Below, piece after piece: positions 16,372-25,115 of a DNA stretch of 64,000 bases. A program made the position numbers and the translations under genes. Source of the DNA: DATEGZ01 sp035519535 (GTDB lineage: Bacteria > Acidobacteriota > Vicinamibacteria > Vicinamibacterales > SCN-69-37); assembly GCA_035519535.1 (NCBI GenBank), contig DATIWF010000116.1, positions 10,675 through 74,674 on the forward strand, written 5' to 3'. A model generated the notes under the pieces. It was not told the origin of the DNA. It saw only the letters and a program-made list of their open reading frames with translations, and ran no database searches. Position 1 is the first letter of the stretch. Each line of letters opens with the position of its first letter.

Positions 16372-18318
16372 CTAGTCGGCGGGGCCTCCCGAGCGCGCGG
16401 CGATCGCGCGCCTCGCCGACGTGACAAAGTCATCCACCGGCCGCGCGCCCAGATCGCCGCCCGACCGGCTCCGGACCGCGACCGTGCCCTCGGCCGCCTC
16501 CCGGTCGCCCACTACCAGCATATACGGCACTTTCTTCAGCTGGGCCTCCCGGATCTTAAACCCGATCTTCTCCTGCCGGTCGTCGAGCTCCACCCGCAGC
16601 CCGGCGGACGCGAGCCGCGCCCGGACCGAGTCGGCGTACTCGATGTGCCGGTCGGCGATCGGCAGGAGCACCGCCTGGACCGGCGCCAGCCAGAGCGGGA
16701 ACGCCCCGGCGTAGTGCTCGATCAGGAGCGCGATGAATCGCTCGAAGCTGCCGAAGATCGCGCGATGGATGACGACCGGCCGATGTTCGGCGTTGTCCGC
16801 GCCGGTGTATTTCAGCTCGAACTGCTGCGGCAGCTGGTAGTCGAGCTGGATCGTCGCGCACTGCCACTTGCGGCCGAGCGCGTCGGTCACCGAAAAGTCG
16901 ATCTTCGGCCCGTAGAACGCGCCGTCGCCCTCGTCGATCGTGTAGGCCTGGCCCGCGGCGGCGAGCGCCTTCTTCAGCTCGCTCTCGGCGTGGTCCCAGG
17001 TCGCCTTCTCGCCGAGATACTCGGCGGGCCGCGTCGCGAGCGTCATCTCGGGCGTGAGGCCGAAGTCGTCGTACACGCGGCGCACGAGACGGAGCAGCCG
17101 CTCGACTTCCTCGCCAATCTGATCCTCGCGCAGGAAGATGTGGGCGTCGTCCATGATGAACTCGCGCACGCGCGTCAGGCCGCTCAGCACGCCCGACGCC
17201 TCCATCCGGTGGAGCACGCTCTGCTCGTGGATGCGCATCGGCAGATCACGGTAACTGCGCACTTCGCTGCCGAACAGGAGCATGTGTCCGGGGCAGTTCA
17301 TCGGCTTCAGGCCGGACCGGTTCTCCTCGGAATCCGATTCGATGAGGAACATGTTCTGGCGGTAGTGCGCCCAGTGTCCCGACGTCTGCCACAGCGCCTT
17401 GTTGAACACCAGAGGCGCGCGCACTTCGACGTACCCCGCCGGGAACAACACCTCACGCATGTAGTTGCCGAGCAGGTGGACCAGCGTCGTCCCCTTCGGG
17501 AGCCAGAACGGCTCGCCGGGGGCCCAGTGGTGGAACCAGAACAGCCCGAGCTCGCGGCCGAGTTTCCGGTGGTCGCGCTTCTTGGCTTCCTCGACCTGCG
17601 TCAGGTGCGCCTTGAGGTCGTCTTCCTTGAAGAACGCGGTGCCGTAGATGCGCTGCATCGGCTGATTGCGCGCATCGCCCTTCCAGTACGCATTCGACAC
17701 CGAGAGCAGCTTGAATGCCTTCAGGCTCTTGGTCGACGGCACGTGCGGGCCGACGCAGAAATCGACGAAGGTGTCGCGATCCTTGATCGTGTAGCACGAC
17801 ACCTCAGTCTGGCCCTCGGTCTTCTCCTGAATGAGCTGGACCTTGAGCGGCTCGCCGCGCTTGGTGAAGAACTCGATGGCTTCCTGCTTCGGCCACAGCT
17901 GCCGTTCGTACGGCAGGTCCTGCGACGCGAGGTCGCGCATCTTCGCTTCGATCTTCTCGAGGTCCTCGGGCACGAACGGCCGCGGCACGACGAAGTCGTA
18001 GAAGAAACCCTCGTCGGTCGCCGGTCCGATGCCGCACTGCGCACCCGGGAACAAGTTGGTGACGGCCGCCGCCAGCAGATGCGCCGTCGAATGACGGTAA
18101 AGATGCAGCGCGGCCGGGCCATCGGGCGTGAGGATCTTCAGTGACGCATCCCGGTCGAGCGGATAGGTCAGGTCGACGAACTGCCCGTTCACTTCCGCGG
18201 CGAGCGCTTTCTTCATCACGCTCTGCGGCAGCGCCGTCGAGGCGAACTCCCGCACCGGCGTGCCGCGCGGCACGCTCTTCTGGGACCCATCGGGGAGAGT
18301 CACTGTAATGGAGGACAT
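16372..18318 (-). CDS. thrS: Threonyl-tRNA synthetase
   Basis: A 648-aa class II synthetase. In order: TGS domain (ITVTLPDGSQKSV), editing domain with HSTAHLLAAAV and later the YPLDRD-type core, catalytic motif 2 with NCPGHMLLFGSE (zinc Cys), RMEASGVLSGLTRVREF, and the anticodon domain VLLPIADRHIEYA. The full length is normal. It starts 16 nt after the encoded CCA end of tRNA-Val, with a CTGACttGTCAG palindrome directly before the ATG, so there is no room for a T-box or an E. coli-type operator. It precedes infC by 15 nt. Confidence 0.97.
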   Translation of the reverse strand: MSSITVTLPDGSQKSVPRGTPVREFASTALPQSVMKKALAAEVNGQFVDLTYPLDRDASLKILTPDGPAALHLYRHSTAHLLAAAVTNLFPGAQCGIGPATDEGFFYDFVVPRPFVPEDLEKIEAKMRDLASQDLPYERQLWPKQEAIEFFTKRGEPLKVQLIQEKTEGQTEVSCYTIKDRDTFVDFCVGPHVPSTKSLKAFKLLSVSNAYWKGDARNQPMQRIYGTAFFKEDDLKAHLTQVEEAKKRDHRKLGRELGLFWFHHWAPGEPFWLPKGTTLVHLLGNYMREVLFPAGYVEVRAPLVFNKALWQTSGHWAHYRQNMFLIESDSEENRSGLKPMNCPGHMLLFGSEVRSYRDLPMRIHEQSVLHRMEASGVLSGLTRVREFIMDDAHIFLREDQIGEEVERLLRLVRRVYDDFGLTPEMTLATRPAEYLGEKATWDHAESELKKALAAAGQAYTIDEGDGAFYGPKIDFSVTDALGRKWQCATIQLDYQLPQQFELKYTGADNAEHRPVVIHRAIFGSFERFIALLIEHYAGAFPLWLAPVQAVLLPIADRHIEYADSVRARLASAGLRVELDDRQEKIGFKIREAQLKKVPYMLVVGDREAAEGTVAVRSRSGGDLGARPVDDFVTSARRAIAARSGGPAD

Positions 18319-18334
18319 CTGACAAGTCAGAGGT

Positions 18335-18411
18335 TGGTAGGCACGGGCGGACTCGAACCGCCGACCTCCTGCATGTCAAGCAGGCGCTCTAACCAGCTGA
18401 GCTACATGCCT
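18335..18411 (-). tRNA. tRNA-Val (GAC), CCA encoded
   Basis: On the minus strand the 7-bp acceptor stem is AGGCATG/CGTGCCT (one G-U), the D-arm is GCTCAGCTGGTTAGAGC, and the anticodon stem CCTGC/GCAGG encloses TTGACAT, giving anticodon GAC. The T-arm has GGTTCGAGTCC. The discriminator A is followed by genomic CCA. It lies directly upstream of thrS on the same strand. Confidence 0.95.
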
Positions 18412-18510
18412 AGGATTCCGTCTGCCGGCCCGCCGCGCGAATGCCGAACGCCCAGTATAGCGGAGTCTCGGGCCCGCACGCACCTCGCACCCGGCACGCC
18501 GCCTCGCGCA

Positions 18511-19674
18511 CTACTTCTTGACCTTCAGCTGCTCGACGGCCTTGGCGAGCGCAGCGTCCGTCGTCGGGGGCGCTTCGCCGAAGGGCACGACCGGCTGTTC
18601 GACGGCCACATTCGGCCGCAGGCCGCGCTCGTGGATGGGGGTGCCGTCCGGCAGGACGTACCGCTGCGTCGTCATCCAGAACGCACGGTTGTCCGGCAGT
18701 TTGACGAGGCGCTGTACGCCGGCGATGCCCCCCGTCGGTTCGCCGACGAGCGACGCCCGGGAGTTCGCCTGAAGCGCGGCGGCAAAAACCTCGGCGGCGT
18801 TGGCCGTGCCGCTCGAAACCAGCAGGACGGCCGGGGCCGTCACCGCGCCGTCGCCCGGTCCCGCCATCGTCACGGTCTTGTTGTCCGCGCGGCCAGCGAG
18901 CGTCGCGATCGTGCCCGACTTGAGAAACAGCCGCGCCGCCGCGATGCCATCGGCGGGCGCGCCGTCAGCCGTTCCGCGGATGTCGATGACGAGCCCTGAC
19001 GAGCCCTGCGCCTCGTCGGCGATCTTCTTGATCGCGGCCGGGACGTCGTGCGTGAACCGCGCGATGCGGATGTAGGTTTCGCCGCCAGGCAGCTTCTTGC
19101 TCGTGACGACGTCGCCGGTCGACGTCGCACGCACGAGCGTCACCTCGTGGGGGTCCGCGGCGCTGCTGCGAAGAACCAGGAGGCGCACGCTCGACCCGGC
19201 CGTGCCGCGCAAAAGGCGCGTGCCGGTGAGCGCCGACATCTCGCGCGCCGGCTTGCCGTCGATCATCCGGATGTAATCGCCGGTGCGCAGTCCCGCGAGC
19301 GCGGCGGGCGATCCATCCTCGACGCCGACGATGCGCAGCCAGACCTGCCGCGTGACGACAAGCCCGACGCCGGCCGGCGGCAGCGGCGTGCCGGCCTCGA
19401 TCGCCTGCATTTCCTCGGGCAAAAGGTACGCGCTCGAGGGGTCCAGCCCATCGGCCAGCCCGCGCATCGCGCCGTCCATCACCTTGTCCACGTCCACCGG
19501 CTCGACGTAGCTTGTGAGGATCAGATTCACCACCTGGCCGAACAAGCGGAGGTCGGCGAATGCCTGCTGCGTGCCCCCGCCGGTCGGCGTCGCGCTCAGG
19601 AGCCCTCCCACGCCCACAAACAGCACGAGGGGCGTCGAGATCAGCAGCACCAGCAGACGGGTCTTGAAGGACAT
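18511..19674 (-). CDS. S41 (C-terminal processing protease)-like protein, catalytic residues lost
   Basis: A 387-aa exported protein with an N-terminal helix (LLVLLISTPLVLFVGVGGLL). An N-terminal helical domain (LILTSYVEPVDVDKVMDGA) is followed by a PDZ domain (about 95-180, GVGLVVTRQVWLRIVGVEDG) and an S41 core (LVIDIRGT). The nucleophile motif, usually GSASASE, reads SSGTANAAE, and the general-base motif, usually TxGKGxVQ, reads TGGIAGVQ. Both Ser and Lys are absent, so it should not cleave peptides and may be a scaffold or PDZ adaptor. The fold call is firm. A sequencing error is unlikely as both sites differ cleanly. Confidence 0.8.
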   Translation of the reverse strand: MSFKTRLLVLLISTPLVLFVGVGGLLSATPTGGGTQQAFADLRLFGQVVNLILTSYVEPVDVDKVMDGAMRGLADGLDPSSAYLLPEEMQAIEAGTPLPPAGVGLVVTRQVWLRIVGVEDGSPAALAGLRTGDYIRMIDGKPAREMSALTGTRLLRGTAGSSVRLLVLRSSAADPHEVTLVRATSTGDVVTSKKLPGGETYIRIARFTHDVPAAIKKIADEAQGSSGLVIDIRGTADGAPADGIAAARLFLKSGTIATLAGRADNKTVTMAGPGDGAVTAPAVLLVSSGTANAAEVFAAALQANSRASLVGEPTGGIAGVQRLVKLPDNRAFWMTTQRYVLPDGTPIHERGLRPNVAVEQPVVPFGEAPPTTDAALAKAVEQLKVKK

Positions 19675-19747
19675 GGATCTCATTATCAGGCACCAGGCAG
19701 GAAGATCAAAGGCACGAGGCACTGGTGAGCCTCGCGCGCAACAGTGT

Positions 19748-19775
19748 CTAGTGCCTAGTGCCTAGTCCCTAGTGC
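19748..19775. repeat. 7-bp tandem repeat (CTAGTGC x4)
   Basis: Four heptamers CTAGTGC/CTAGTGC/CTAGTCC/CTAGTGC in a 248-nt non-coding gap. A related GGCAC-rich stretch with inverted copies lies at 19688-19723. Nothing else is recognised between 19675 and 19922. Confidence 0.75.
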
Positions 19776-19922
19776 CTGCCCTCATTGGCACGTGCGCCGT
19801 TCCGAGGCGTTTTCGCACGGTTCCACAGGCGGTCCATCGCCGGCTCGAGGAACCGGCCGTACCGCGCGAGGGCGAGGTGGTGTTGTTCCGAGCGCGCACG
19901 ATGGCGCGCCGTCGCGGCGCTG

Positions 19923-20345
19923 TCAAGCCCTGGCGCGCGTCGCGCGCGCCAGCATCACGCTCGCGACCAGCAGGAGCGGCGCCGACGTCGCACCCGGCAG
20001 CCAGCGCTGGAAATACGCCGAGCCGACGAGGTGGCCCAGGCCGTTGAAGAACATGATGACCGCCAGGATCCACGACGCCAGGCGCGTGCCGACCGCGCCT
20101 CGACGGACCAGCGGTGTGAGCAGGCCCAGGATGATCACCACCAGGATGAGGCCCGCCAGCCAGGCATCGAACTCGAACGTTGGCATCGGGAACCAGGCGA
20201 TCCGCGACCGAATTCTCAGCACGAGCGGGTTGTAGAACTCGAGGAAGTGCGTGAGCGCTTCGTCGGCGACGTGCAGCGCCAGCGCCGCGACGAGCAGGAG
20301 CCAGGCGCGCGCGTGACGCATCGCCGGCGGGACCGCGTCCGTCAT
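19923..20345 (-). CDS. Small integral membrane protein, HXXEE-like
   Basis: A 140-aa protein with about four transmembrane helices. LHVADEALTHFLEFYN after the first helix and a GHLVG in a later helix resemble the conserved His/Glu pattern of HXXEE-domain membrane proteins, whose function is unknown. ATG 20345 is 13 nt after the phosphodiesterase-family gene stop on the same strand, so the two are probably cotranscribed. Confidence 0.5.
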   Translation of the reverse strand: MTDAVPPAMRHARAWLLLVAALALHVADEALTHFLEFYNPLVLRIRSRIAWFPMPTFEFDAWLAGLILVVIILGLLTPLVRRGAVGTRLASWILAVIMFFNGLGHLVGSAYFQRWLPGATSAPLLLVASVMLARATRARA

Positions 20346-20358
20346 CGCCCCTCTGAGA

Positions 20359-22413
20359 TTAGAACAGCGGCTTGCCGTCGATGGTGCCGGGAATCGCGAC
20401 GCCGAAGAACTTCAGCACGGTCGGCGCGATATCGATGATGCGCGGGCTCGAGCGCGTGATCGGCTTGCTGCTGACGAACACGCCGGCGGTCGTCTGGTAG
20501 TCGAAGCCGCAGTGGTCGCCGCTCCACTTCTGAGTGTTCGGATAGACGAGGCCCTGCGGCGAGCCGCCCAGCGTCGTCTGCCATGACACGCGATAGCCGT
20601 CCTCGAAGCCGACCTGCAGATCCGGGGCGTTGCCGAGGAACTCGCCGGAGTACACGTCGTCGCGTTTGTAGACGTTGCGGACGATGCGGTGATAGTCGTC
20701 CGGATCCACGAAGGCCAGGAGCTTGCCCTTGATTTCGTCGGCGAGCGCGCTCGCCTCGGCGCCCGGGCTCACGATGCCCTGGCCCTCGCGGCCGCGCATG
20801 TTGATGTAGATCTGCCCGAGGCCCATGCTGTAGGCCTTCGTCCGGCTCCAGTCGACGTTCTCCCAGTACTCGCCGCCGCCGAAGAGATCGGAGAGCTTCT
20901 TGTCCTTGGAGGGCTCGTTGCCCTTGATCGTCATGTAGCCCTGCTGGACGAGCCACGTGTTGAGATTGACGGCCTTGCGCCACGCGTGGAAGCCATGGTC
21001 GGAGACGATCATGATGGTCGCGCCCGGCGGCGCGGCGTCCATCACCTGGCCGACGAACTGATCCGCGCGCTTGTAGACGCGCTCGATCGAGTCGCCGAAC
21101 TTCGCGGCGAGGTCGGCGTTGTACGCGGGATGCGCCGGGTCGAGCAGCCGGAACATCATGTGCTGCACGCGGTCGGTCGATTCGATCACCCCGACGAGCA
21201 GATCCCAGTCGTTGCCGCCCAGCCGATCGAGGATGACCTTGGCGCGGTCGTCGAATGCGCGCATCAGGTCGTCCATGAACGCCTGCTCGTCGATGCGCTC
21301 CTCGCGGAGCGGGTTGGTGGCTTCGGCCCACCCGAGCGTGCGGAACGGCCCGAGCCGCTTGTAGAGATCCGCCGCGAGGCCCGAGGGCGCCGACAGCGGC
21401 ACGGGCGGCTCGTCGGGCCGGAAATTGATCGGCGAGGCGTAGAGCCGGAGCTCGTTGTCGGCCTGCTCGAGGTAGAAGAGCAGCATGCCGTGCACGCGGA
21501 TGAAGACGTTGATCGTGAAGTCGACGTTGATCCACGTGCTCCACTCGCCGGCCTTGAGCGTGAACGACTGGCCCGCGACCGACAGCGTCGCCTGGCCGCT
21601 GCCGCGCGTCCACGCGATGTCGAGCGGCAGCGACGCGTCCTCGTTGACCTGCAGCTCCGCGACGGCCGTGCGATCCGCGTCGCTCAGCTTGCCCTTCCCG
21701 AAGATTTCCTTCACTTTCTTCTTGATGATCGGATTCGGCGGGCCCGTGAGCTTGGTATGGGCGACGCCGCTCTCGAACGTCAGGTGCTTGAGGTCGCCCG
21801 CCATCTCGCTGTTGCCTTCTTCGTAGCGGCTGAGGTCGGTCGCCCAGTACGAGTACGTGCCGATCGTGCCGCGCACGTCGGGGGTCGGCAGGCCGGCCAG
21901 CAGCTCGCCGTCGGGCACGTCCTCGGGCGGGAAGGTGACGGGCACCGTGAGCACCTCGCTGCGCACGCCCGCCTGGCCCGCCGTGACCCAGAACGACGTG
22001 CCGCCGCGGATGCTCGTGATCTTCGGGCGCGACAGCGGCATCCAGTTGAAGAGGAACGTCGGCGGCTGTGTGTGGACGATGCCGAGGTCGGGGATGTAGG
22101 TCTGGAGGTCGCGCACGAGGAAATCGTAGATGTTGTGCTTGCCCGGATTGACGCCCGTGGCGAACGACGCCCAGGACGTCGGCGATTCGGGCGACACGGT
22201 CGTCTCGAGCCGGCCGAGCGTGCCGGCCTTGATGAGACTCGCGAACGCCGGCATCTCGCCGCGCTCGAGGTACAGATCGAGGAGCGTCGGATCGAGACCG
22301 TCGAAGCCGAGGATCACGAGCTTCTGGCGTGCTGGCGGCGCCGGGCGCGCGCACGCCGTCCACCCGACGGCGAGCCCGCACGCAAGCGCGGCGGCTGTCC
22401 AGCGGCGTCGCAT
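20359..22413 (-). CDS. Alkaline phosphatase-superfamily phosphodiesterase (NPP type), exported
   Basis: A 684-aa protein. The signal region ends at VGWTAC, a weak lipobox, so it may be a lipoprotein. The core has LGFDGLDPTLLD (metal Asp), ESPTSWASFATGVNPGKHNIYDF (Thr/Ser nucleophile and metal region), GVIESTDRVQHMMF and VSDHGFHAW (metal Asp-His). These match type I phosphodiesterase/nucleotide pyrophosphatase proteins, which cleave phosphoesters in the periplasm; the natural substrate is unknown. The middle contains an inserted beta-rich domain (about 250-370). A TACACT hexamer 6 nt before the ATG suggests a leaderless transcript. It is divergent from ruvX. Confidence 0.8.
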   Translation of the reverse strand: MRRRWTAAALACGLAVGWTACARPAPPARQKLVILGFDGLDPTLLDLYLERGEMPAFASLIKAGTLGRLETTVSPESPTSWASFATGVNPGKHNIYDFLVRDLQTYIPDLGIVHTQPPTFLFNWMPLSRPKITSIRGGTSFWVTAGQAGVRSEVLTVPVTFPPEDVPDGELLAGLPTPDVRGTIGTYSYWATDLSRYEEGNSEMAGDLKHLTFESGVAHTKLTGPPNPIIKKKVKEIFGKGKLSDADRTAVAELQVNEDASLPLDIAWTRGSGQATLSVAGQSFTLKAGEWSTWINVDFTINVFIRVHGMLLFYLEQADNELRLYASPINFRPDEPPVPLSAPSGLAADLYKRLGPFRTLGWAEATNPLREERIDEQAFMDDLMRAFDDRAKVILDRLGGNDWDLLVGVIESTDRVQHMMFRLLDPAHPAYNADLAAKFGDSIERVYKRADQFVGQVMDAAPPGATIMIVSDHGFHAWRKAVNLNTWLVQQGYMTIKGNEPSKDKKLSDLFGGGEYWENVDWSRTKAYSMGLGQIYINMRGREGQGIVSPGAEASALADEIKGKLLAFVDPDDYHRIVRNVYKRDDVYSGEFLGNAPDLQVGFEDGYRVSWQTTLGGSPQGLVYPNTQKWSGDHCGFDYQTTAGVFVSSKPITRSSPRIIDIAPTVLKFFGVAIPGTIDGKPLF

Positions 22414-22419
22414 GCCTGC

Positions 22420-22455
22420 AGTGTATCGCGAACGGCCGAGCGACTTTGCTACGCT
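22420..22455. promoter_or_regulatory. Back-to-back -10 elements for two divergent leaderless starts
   Basis: In the 48-nt gap, TACACT on the minus strand (22425-22420) ends 6 nt before the start at 22413. TACGCT on the plus strand (22450-22455) ends 6 nt before the ruvX ATG. Neither gene has a visible SD. Confidence 0.6.
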
Positions 22456-22461
22456 ACGTGT

Positions 22462-22941
22462 ATGCGCTTCCTCGGCGTCGACTTCGGGCGCCGCCGGATC
22501 GGGCTGGCGGTGTCCGACGCGACCGGCGTGCTCGCGCGTCCGTGGCGCACGATCGGCGCCGGGGCAACGCCGCGCGCGTCGGCCGCGGAGCTCGCGACGC
22601 TGATCGAGGGCGAACCGGCGGACGCGGATCTCTCCGAGCTTGGCGGCGTCGTCGTCGGGCTGCCGCGAAAACTGGGCGGCGAGGATACGGATCAGACCGG
22701 CGCGGCCACGGAGTTCGCGCGCGCGCTCGGCGACCTCACGCACCTGGAGGTCCACCTGCAGGACGAGCGTCTCACCAGCCACGAAGCCGACGCTCGGCTG
22801 GCGGAGCGGGAGAAAGACTGGCGGAAGCGCAAAGTGAAGCTCGACGCCGCCGCGGCCGCCATCATCCTGCAGGACTTCCTCGACGCGCGCATGCGGAGGA
22901 CCGCGGCCAGCGCCGATAAGGCACAAGACGCCGGATGCTGA
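22462..22941 (+). CDS. ruvX: Holliday junction resolvase-like RNase H-fold protein RuvX/YqgF
   Basis: A 159-aa protein: FLGVDFGRRRIGLAVSD at the start (first catalytic Asp), VVVGLPRKLGGEDTDQT, DERLTSHEAD (second acidic residue) and LDAAAAAIILQDFLD at the end. YqgF acts in pre-16S rRNA 5' processing and is structurally a RuvC-like nuclease. It overlaps mltG by 7 nt, a common pairing. Translation starts 6 nt after a TACGCT -10-like box. Confidence 0.92.
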   Translation: MRFLGVDFGRRRIGLAVSDATGVLARPWRTIGAGATPRASAAELATLIEGEPADADLSELGGVVVGLPRKLGGEDTDQTGAATEFARALGDLTHLEVHLQDERLTSHEADARLAEREKDWRKRKVKLDAAAAAIILQDFLDARMRRTAASADKAQDAGC

Positions 22942-23954
22942 AGCGTCTCGCGATTGTTTTCCTGATGCTCGTGGCGGCGGCGGGGGCGGGCGCCTGGTGG
23001 ATGAAGGTCCGCCTGGACACGCCGTACCGCGCGTTCCAGGACGCCGAGGTGTTCGTCGATCTGCCGCCGGGGACCGGCGTCTCCGCGATCGGCGAGCGCC
23101 TGAGCGACGCCGGGGTGGTTCCCGATCCGTGGACGTTCCGGCTGGCCGTGCGGCTGGCGGGCGTCGAGCGCCGTCTTCAAGCCGGCGAGTACCGCTTCGC
23201 CGCGGCGGCGACACCGCGCGAAGTGGCGCTGCGACTGGCCCGCGGCGACGTCTACACGAAATCGATCACGTTTCCGGAAGGCTTGACGGTCGAGGAGATG
23301 GCTGCGGTCTTCGGGCGGAGCGGGCTCGGCACGCCCGCGGATTTCGAGGCGGCGGCCTCGGACGTGGCGCTCGTCGCCGAGCTGGATCCCGACGCGCAGA
23401 CACTCGAGGGCTATCTTTTTCCGAGCACCTACGCGCTGCCGCGCCGCGCCGGCGCCACGGGCACGGTTGTCGCCATGGTCAACGGATTCACGCACGCGTT
23501 CGACGCGCGCCTGCGTGCGGACGCCGCCGCGCGCCACCTGACGCCGCGCGAAGTCGTGACGCTCGCCTCGATCATCGAGAAGGAAACATCGCGGCCGGAG
23601 GAACGACCGATCGTCTCGGCCGTCTACCAGAACCGGCTGCGGATTGGCATGTCGCTCCAGTGCGATCCGACGGTCATCTACGCGCTCATGCTGGCCGGCC
23701 GGTGGGACGGCAACATTCGCAAGTCCGACTTGCAGATCGATTCGCCCTACAACACCTACCGGCACCCGGGGCTCCCGCCCGGGCCCATCGCGTCGCCCGG
23801 TCGGTCAGCCCTCGACGCCGCCGTGCACCCCGCCGACGTCAAGTACCTCTACTTCGTCAGCCGCAACGACGGCACGCACGTCTTCGCCGAGACCCTCGAG
23901 GAGCACAACCGGAACGTCGCGAGGTACCAGATCGGACGCGGGCGGCCGCATTGA
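22935..23954 (+). CDS. mltG: Endolytic murein transglycosylase MltG
   Basis: A 339-aa inner-membrane enzyme that cuts nascent glycan strands and sets their length. One N-terminal helix anchors it. Then come a LysM-like fold (VDLPPGTGVSAIGERL), EGYLFPSTY with the catalytic Glu (about residue 158), ASIIEKETSRPEERP, YQNRLRIGMSLQCDPTVIYA and SPYNTYRHPGLPPGPI. All YceG landmarks are intact. It overlaps the end of ruvX and is followed by the tandem repeat array. Confidence 0.94.
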   Translation: MLKRLAIVFLMLVAAAGAGAWWMKVRLDTPYRAFQDAEVFVDLPPGTGVSAIGERLSDAGVVPDPWTFRLAVRLAGVERRLQAGEYRFAAAATPREVALRLARGDVYTKSITFPEGLTVEEMAAVFGRSGLGTPADFEAAASDVALVAELDPDAQTLEGYLFPSTYALPRRAGATGTVVAMVNGFTHAFDARLRADAAARHLTPREVVTLASIIEKETSRPEERPIVSAVYQNRLRIGMSLQCDPTVIYALMLAGRWDGNIRKSDLQIDSPYNTYRHPGLPPGPIASPGRSALDAAVHPADVKYLYFVSRNDGTHVFAETLEEHNRNVARYQIGRGRPH

Positions 23955-23956
23955 TG

Positions 23957-24228
23957 ATTGGGGATCGGTGATTGGCGATTGGAATTGAGCGATCGGTGAT
24001 TGGCGATTGCATTGAGCGATTGGCGATTGCGCTGAGCGATTGGCGATTGCACTGAGCGATTGGCGATTGCACTGACCGATTGCCCGATTGCACTGACCGA
24101 TTGCCCGATTGCGCTGAGCGATTGCCCGATTGCGCTGAGCGATTGCCCGATTGCGTTGATCGATTGCCGATGTCGATTTTCCGATTATCGATGCCCTTCG
24201 ATTGCCCGATTCTCGATCATCGATTGCC
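23957..24228. repeat. Tandem array of 20-bp and 21-bp GATTG-rich units
   Basis: The array lies between the convergent mltG and nadK. It starts with degenerate GGTGATTGGCGATTGG copies, then four 20-bp units of the form TTGGCGATTGCACTGAGCGA, then switches to four 21-bp units of the form CTGAGCGATTGCCCGATTGCG, ending in decayed GATCGATTGCC copies. The switch comes from GGC becoming GCCC inside the unit. There are no unique spacers, so it is not CRISPR. Open frames through it are repeat artefacts. Confidence 0.9.
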
Positions 24229-24230
24229 GA

Positions 24231-25112
24231 TTACTGGTGTCCCCACTTCAGTTTTTCCCTGAGCATGTCGAAGTGTGTCCGTGAGGACGTCCGGAGCAGC
24301 CGCAGCACGCGCGGCGAGCGTTCGATGACGACGTGGTCGCCGCGGTGGAGCGGTGCGCCGAATTGACCGTCGAACGTCACCACGATGTCCGAGGCGGACG
24401 GCTCGATGGCGGGCTCGAGCACGACCGTCGAGCCGGCCGGCAGCACGATCGGCCGGTTGGTGAGCGTGTGCGGGGCGATGGGCGTGAGCACGACGGCGTC
24501 CACGGAGGGATGGACAATCGGCCCGCCGGCCGAGAGGTTGTACGCGGTCGAGCCGGTCGCCGTCGCGAGGATCAGGCCGTCGGCTTTCACGTGACAGACG
24601 AACTGGCCGTCGACCGTCACGTCGATCTCGATCATCCGCGACAAGGCGCCGCGCGTGACGACGATGTCGTTGAGCGCGGCGTGCTCGGCGGCCACCGCCG
24701 CCCCGCGCTCGATCCGGCCCGCGAGCAGCGTGCGCGACTCGACGCGCGCGCGCCCTGCCACGAGCGTCTCGAGCGCGGCGTCGAGCTCGTCGCGACCCAC
24801 TTCCGTCAGGAATCCGAGATGGCCGAGGTTGACGCCGAGCAAGGGCACGTCGGCACCGGCCTGCGCCACCGCGCCGGCGGCATCGAGCAGCGTGCCATCG
24901 CCCCCAAACGCGATCACGACGTCCACCTGCCGCGCGAGCTCAGGCCGCGCCACGGTGAGCCAGCGGCCCGCGAGTCCGGCCGCCGCGGCGCTCTGCGCCT
25001 CGACAACCGGCGTCGCGCCGTGCGCGTCGAGCCACACGGCGGCCTCGGTGAGGGCCGACAGGGCCTGGGGCAGCGTCAGGCGGGCGACGAGACCGGCACG
25101 AAGAGCAGGCAT
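24231..25112 (-). CDS. nadK: NAD kinase
   Basis: A 293-aa cytosolic enzyme that makes NADP from NAD and ATP. GGDGTLLDAAG (catalytic Asp), LGVNLGHLGFL, ALNDIVVTRG, KADGLILATATGSTAYNLSAGGPIV and LTPIAPHTLTNRPIV are in the right order and spacing. It is last in the hsp20-ymdB-xseAB-ispA-tlyA-nadK series, 3 nt after tlyA. The N-terminal MPALRAGLVARL starts slightly late compared with many homologs. Confidence 0.95.
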   Translation of the reverse strand: MPALRAGLVARLTLPQALSALTEAAVWLDAHGATPVVEAQSAAAAGLAGRWLTVARPELARQVDVVIAFGGDGTLLDAAGAVAQAGADVPLLGVNLGHLGFLTEVGRDELDAALETLVAGRARVESRTLLAGRIERGAAVAAEHAALNDIVVTRGALSRMIEIDVTVDGQFVCHVKADGLILATATGSTAYNLSAGGPIVHPSVDAVVLTPIAPHTLTNRPIVLPAGSTVVLEPAIEPSASDIVVTFDGQFGAPLHRGDHVVIERSPRVLRLLRTSSRTHFDMLREKLKWGHQ

Positions 25113-25115
25113 GCG

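Noticed and set aside
18312..18340. T-box or Thr leader before thrS
   Set aside because: The tRNA-Val 3' end is only 16 nt away, leaving no space for a leader.
18511..19674. S41 gene as a pseudogene
   Set aside because: The frame is intact with normal length, PDZ and fold motifs. Only catalytic residues differ, so an inactive homolog is more likely than decay.
23957..24228. Possible CRISPR array
   Set aside because: The units are contiguous and near-identical, without unique spacers, and no cas gene is near.
24060..24284. A frame encoding repeated IALSDCP units
   Set aside because: This is the 21-bp tandem repeat read in phase. It has no SD and overlaps nadK.
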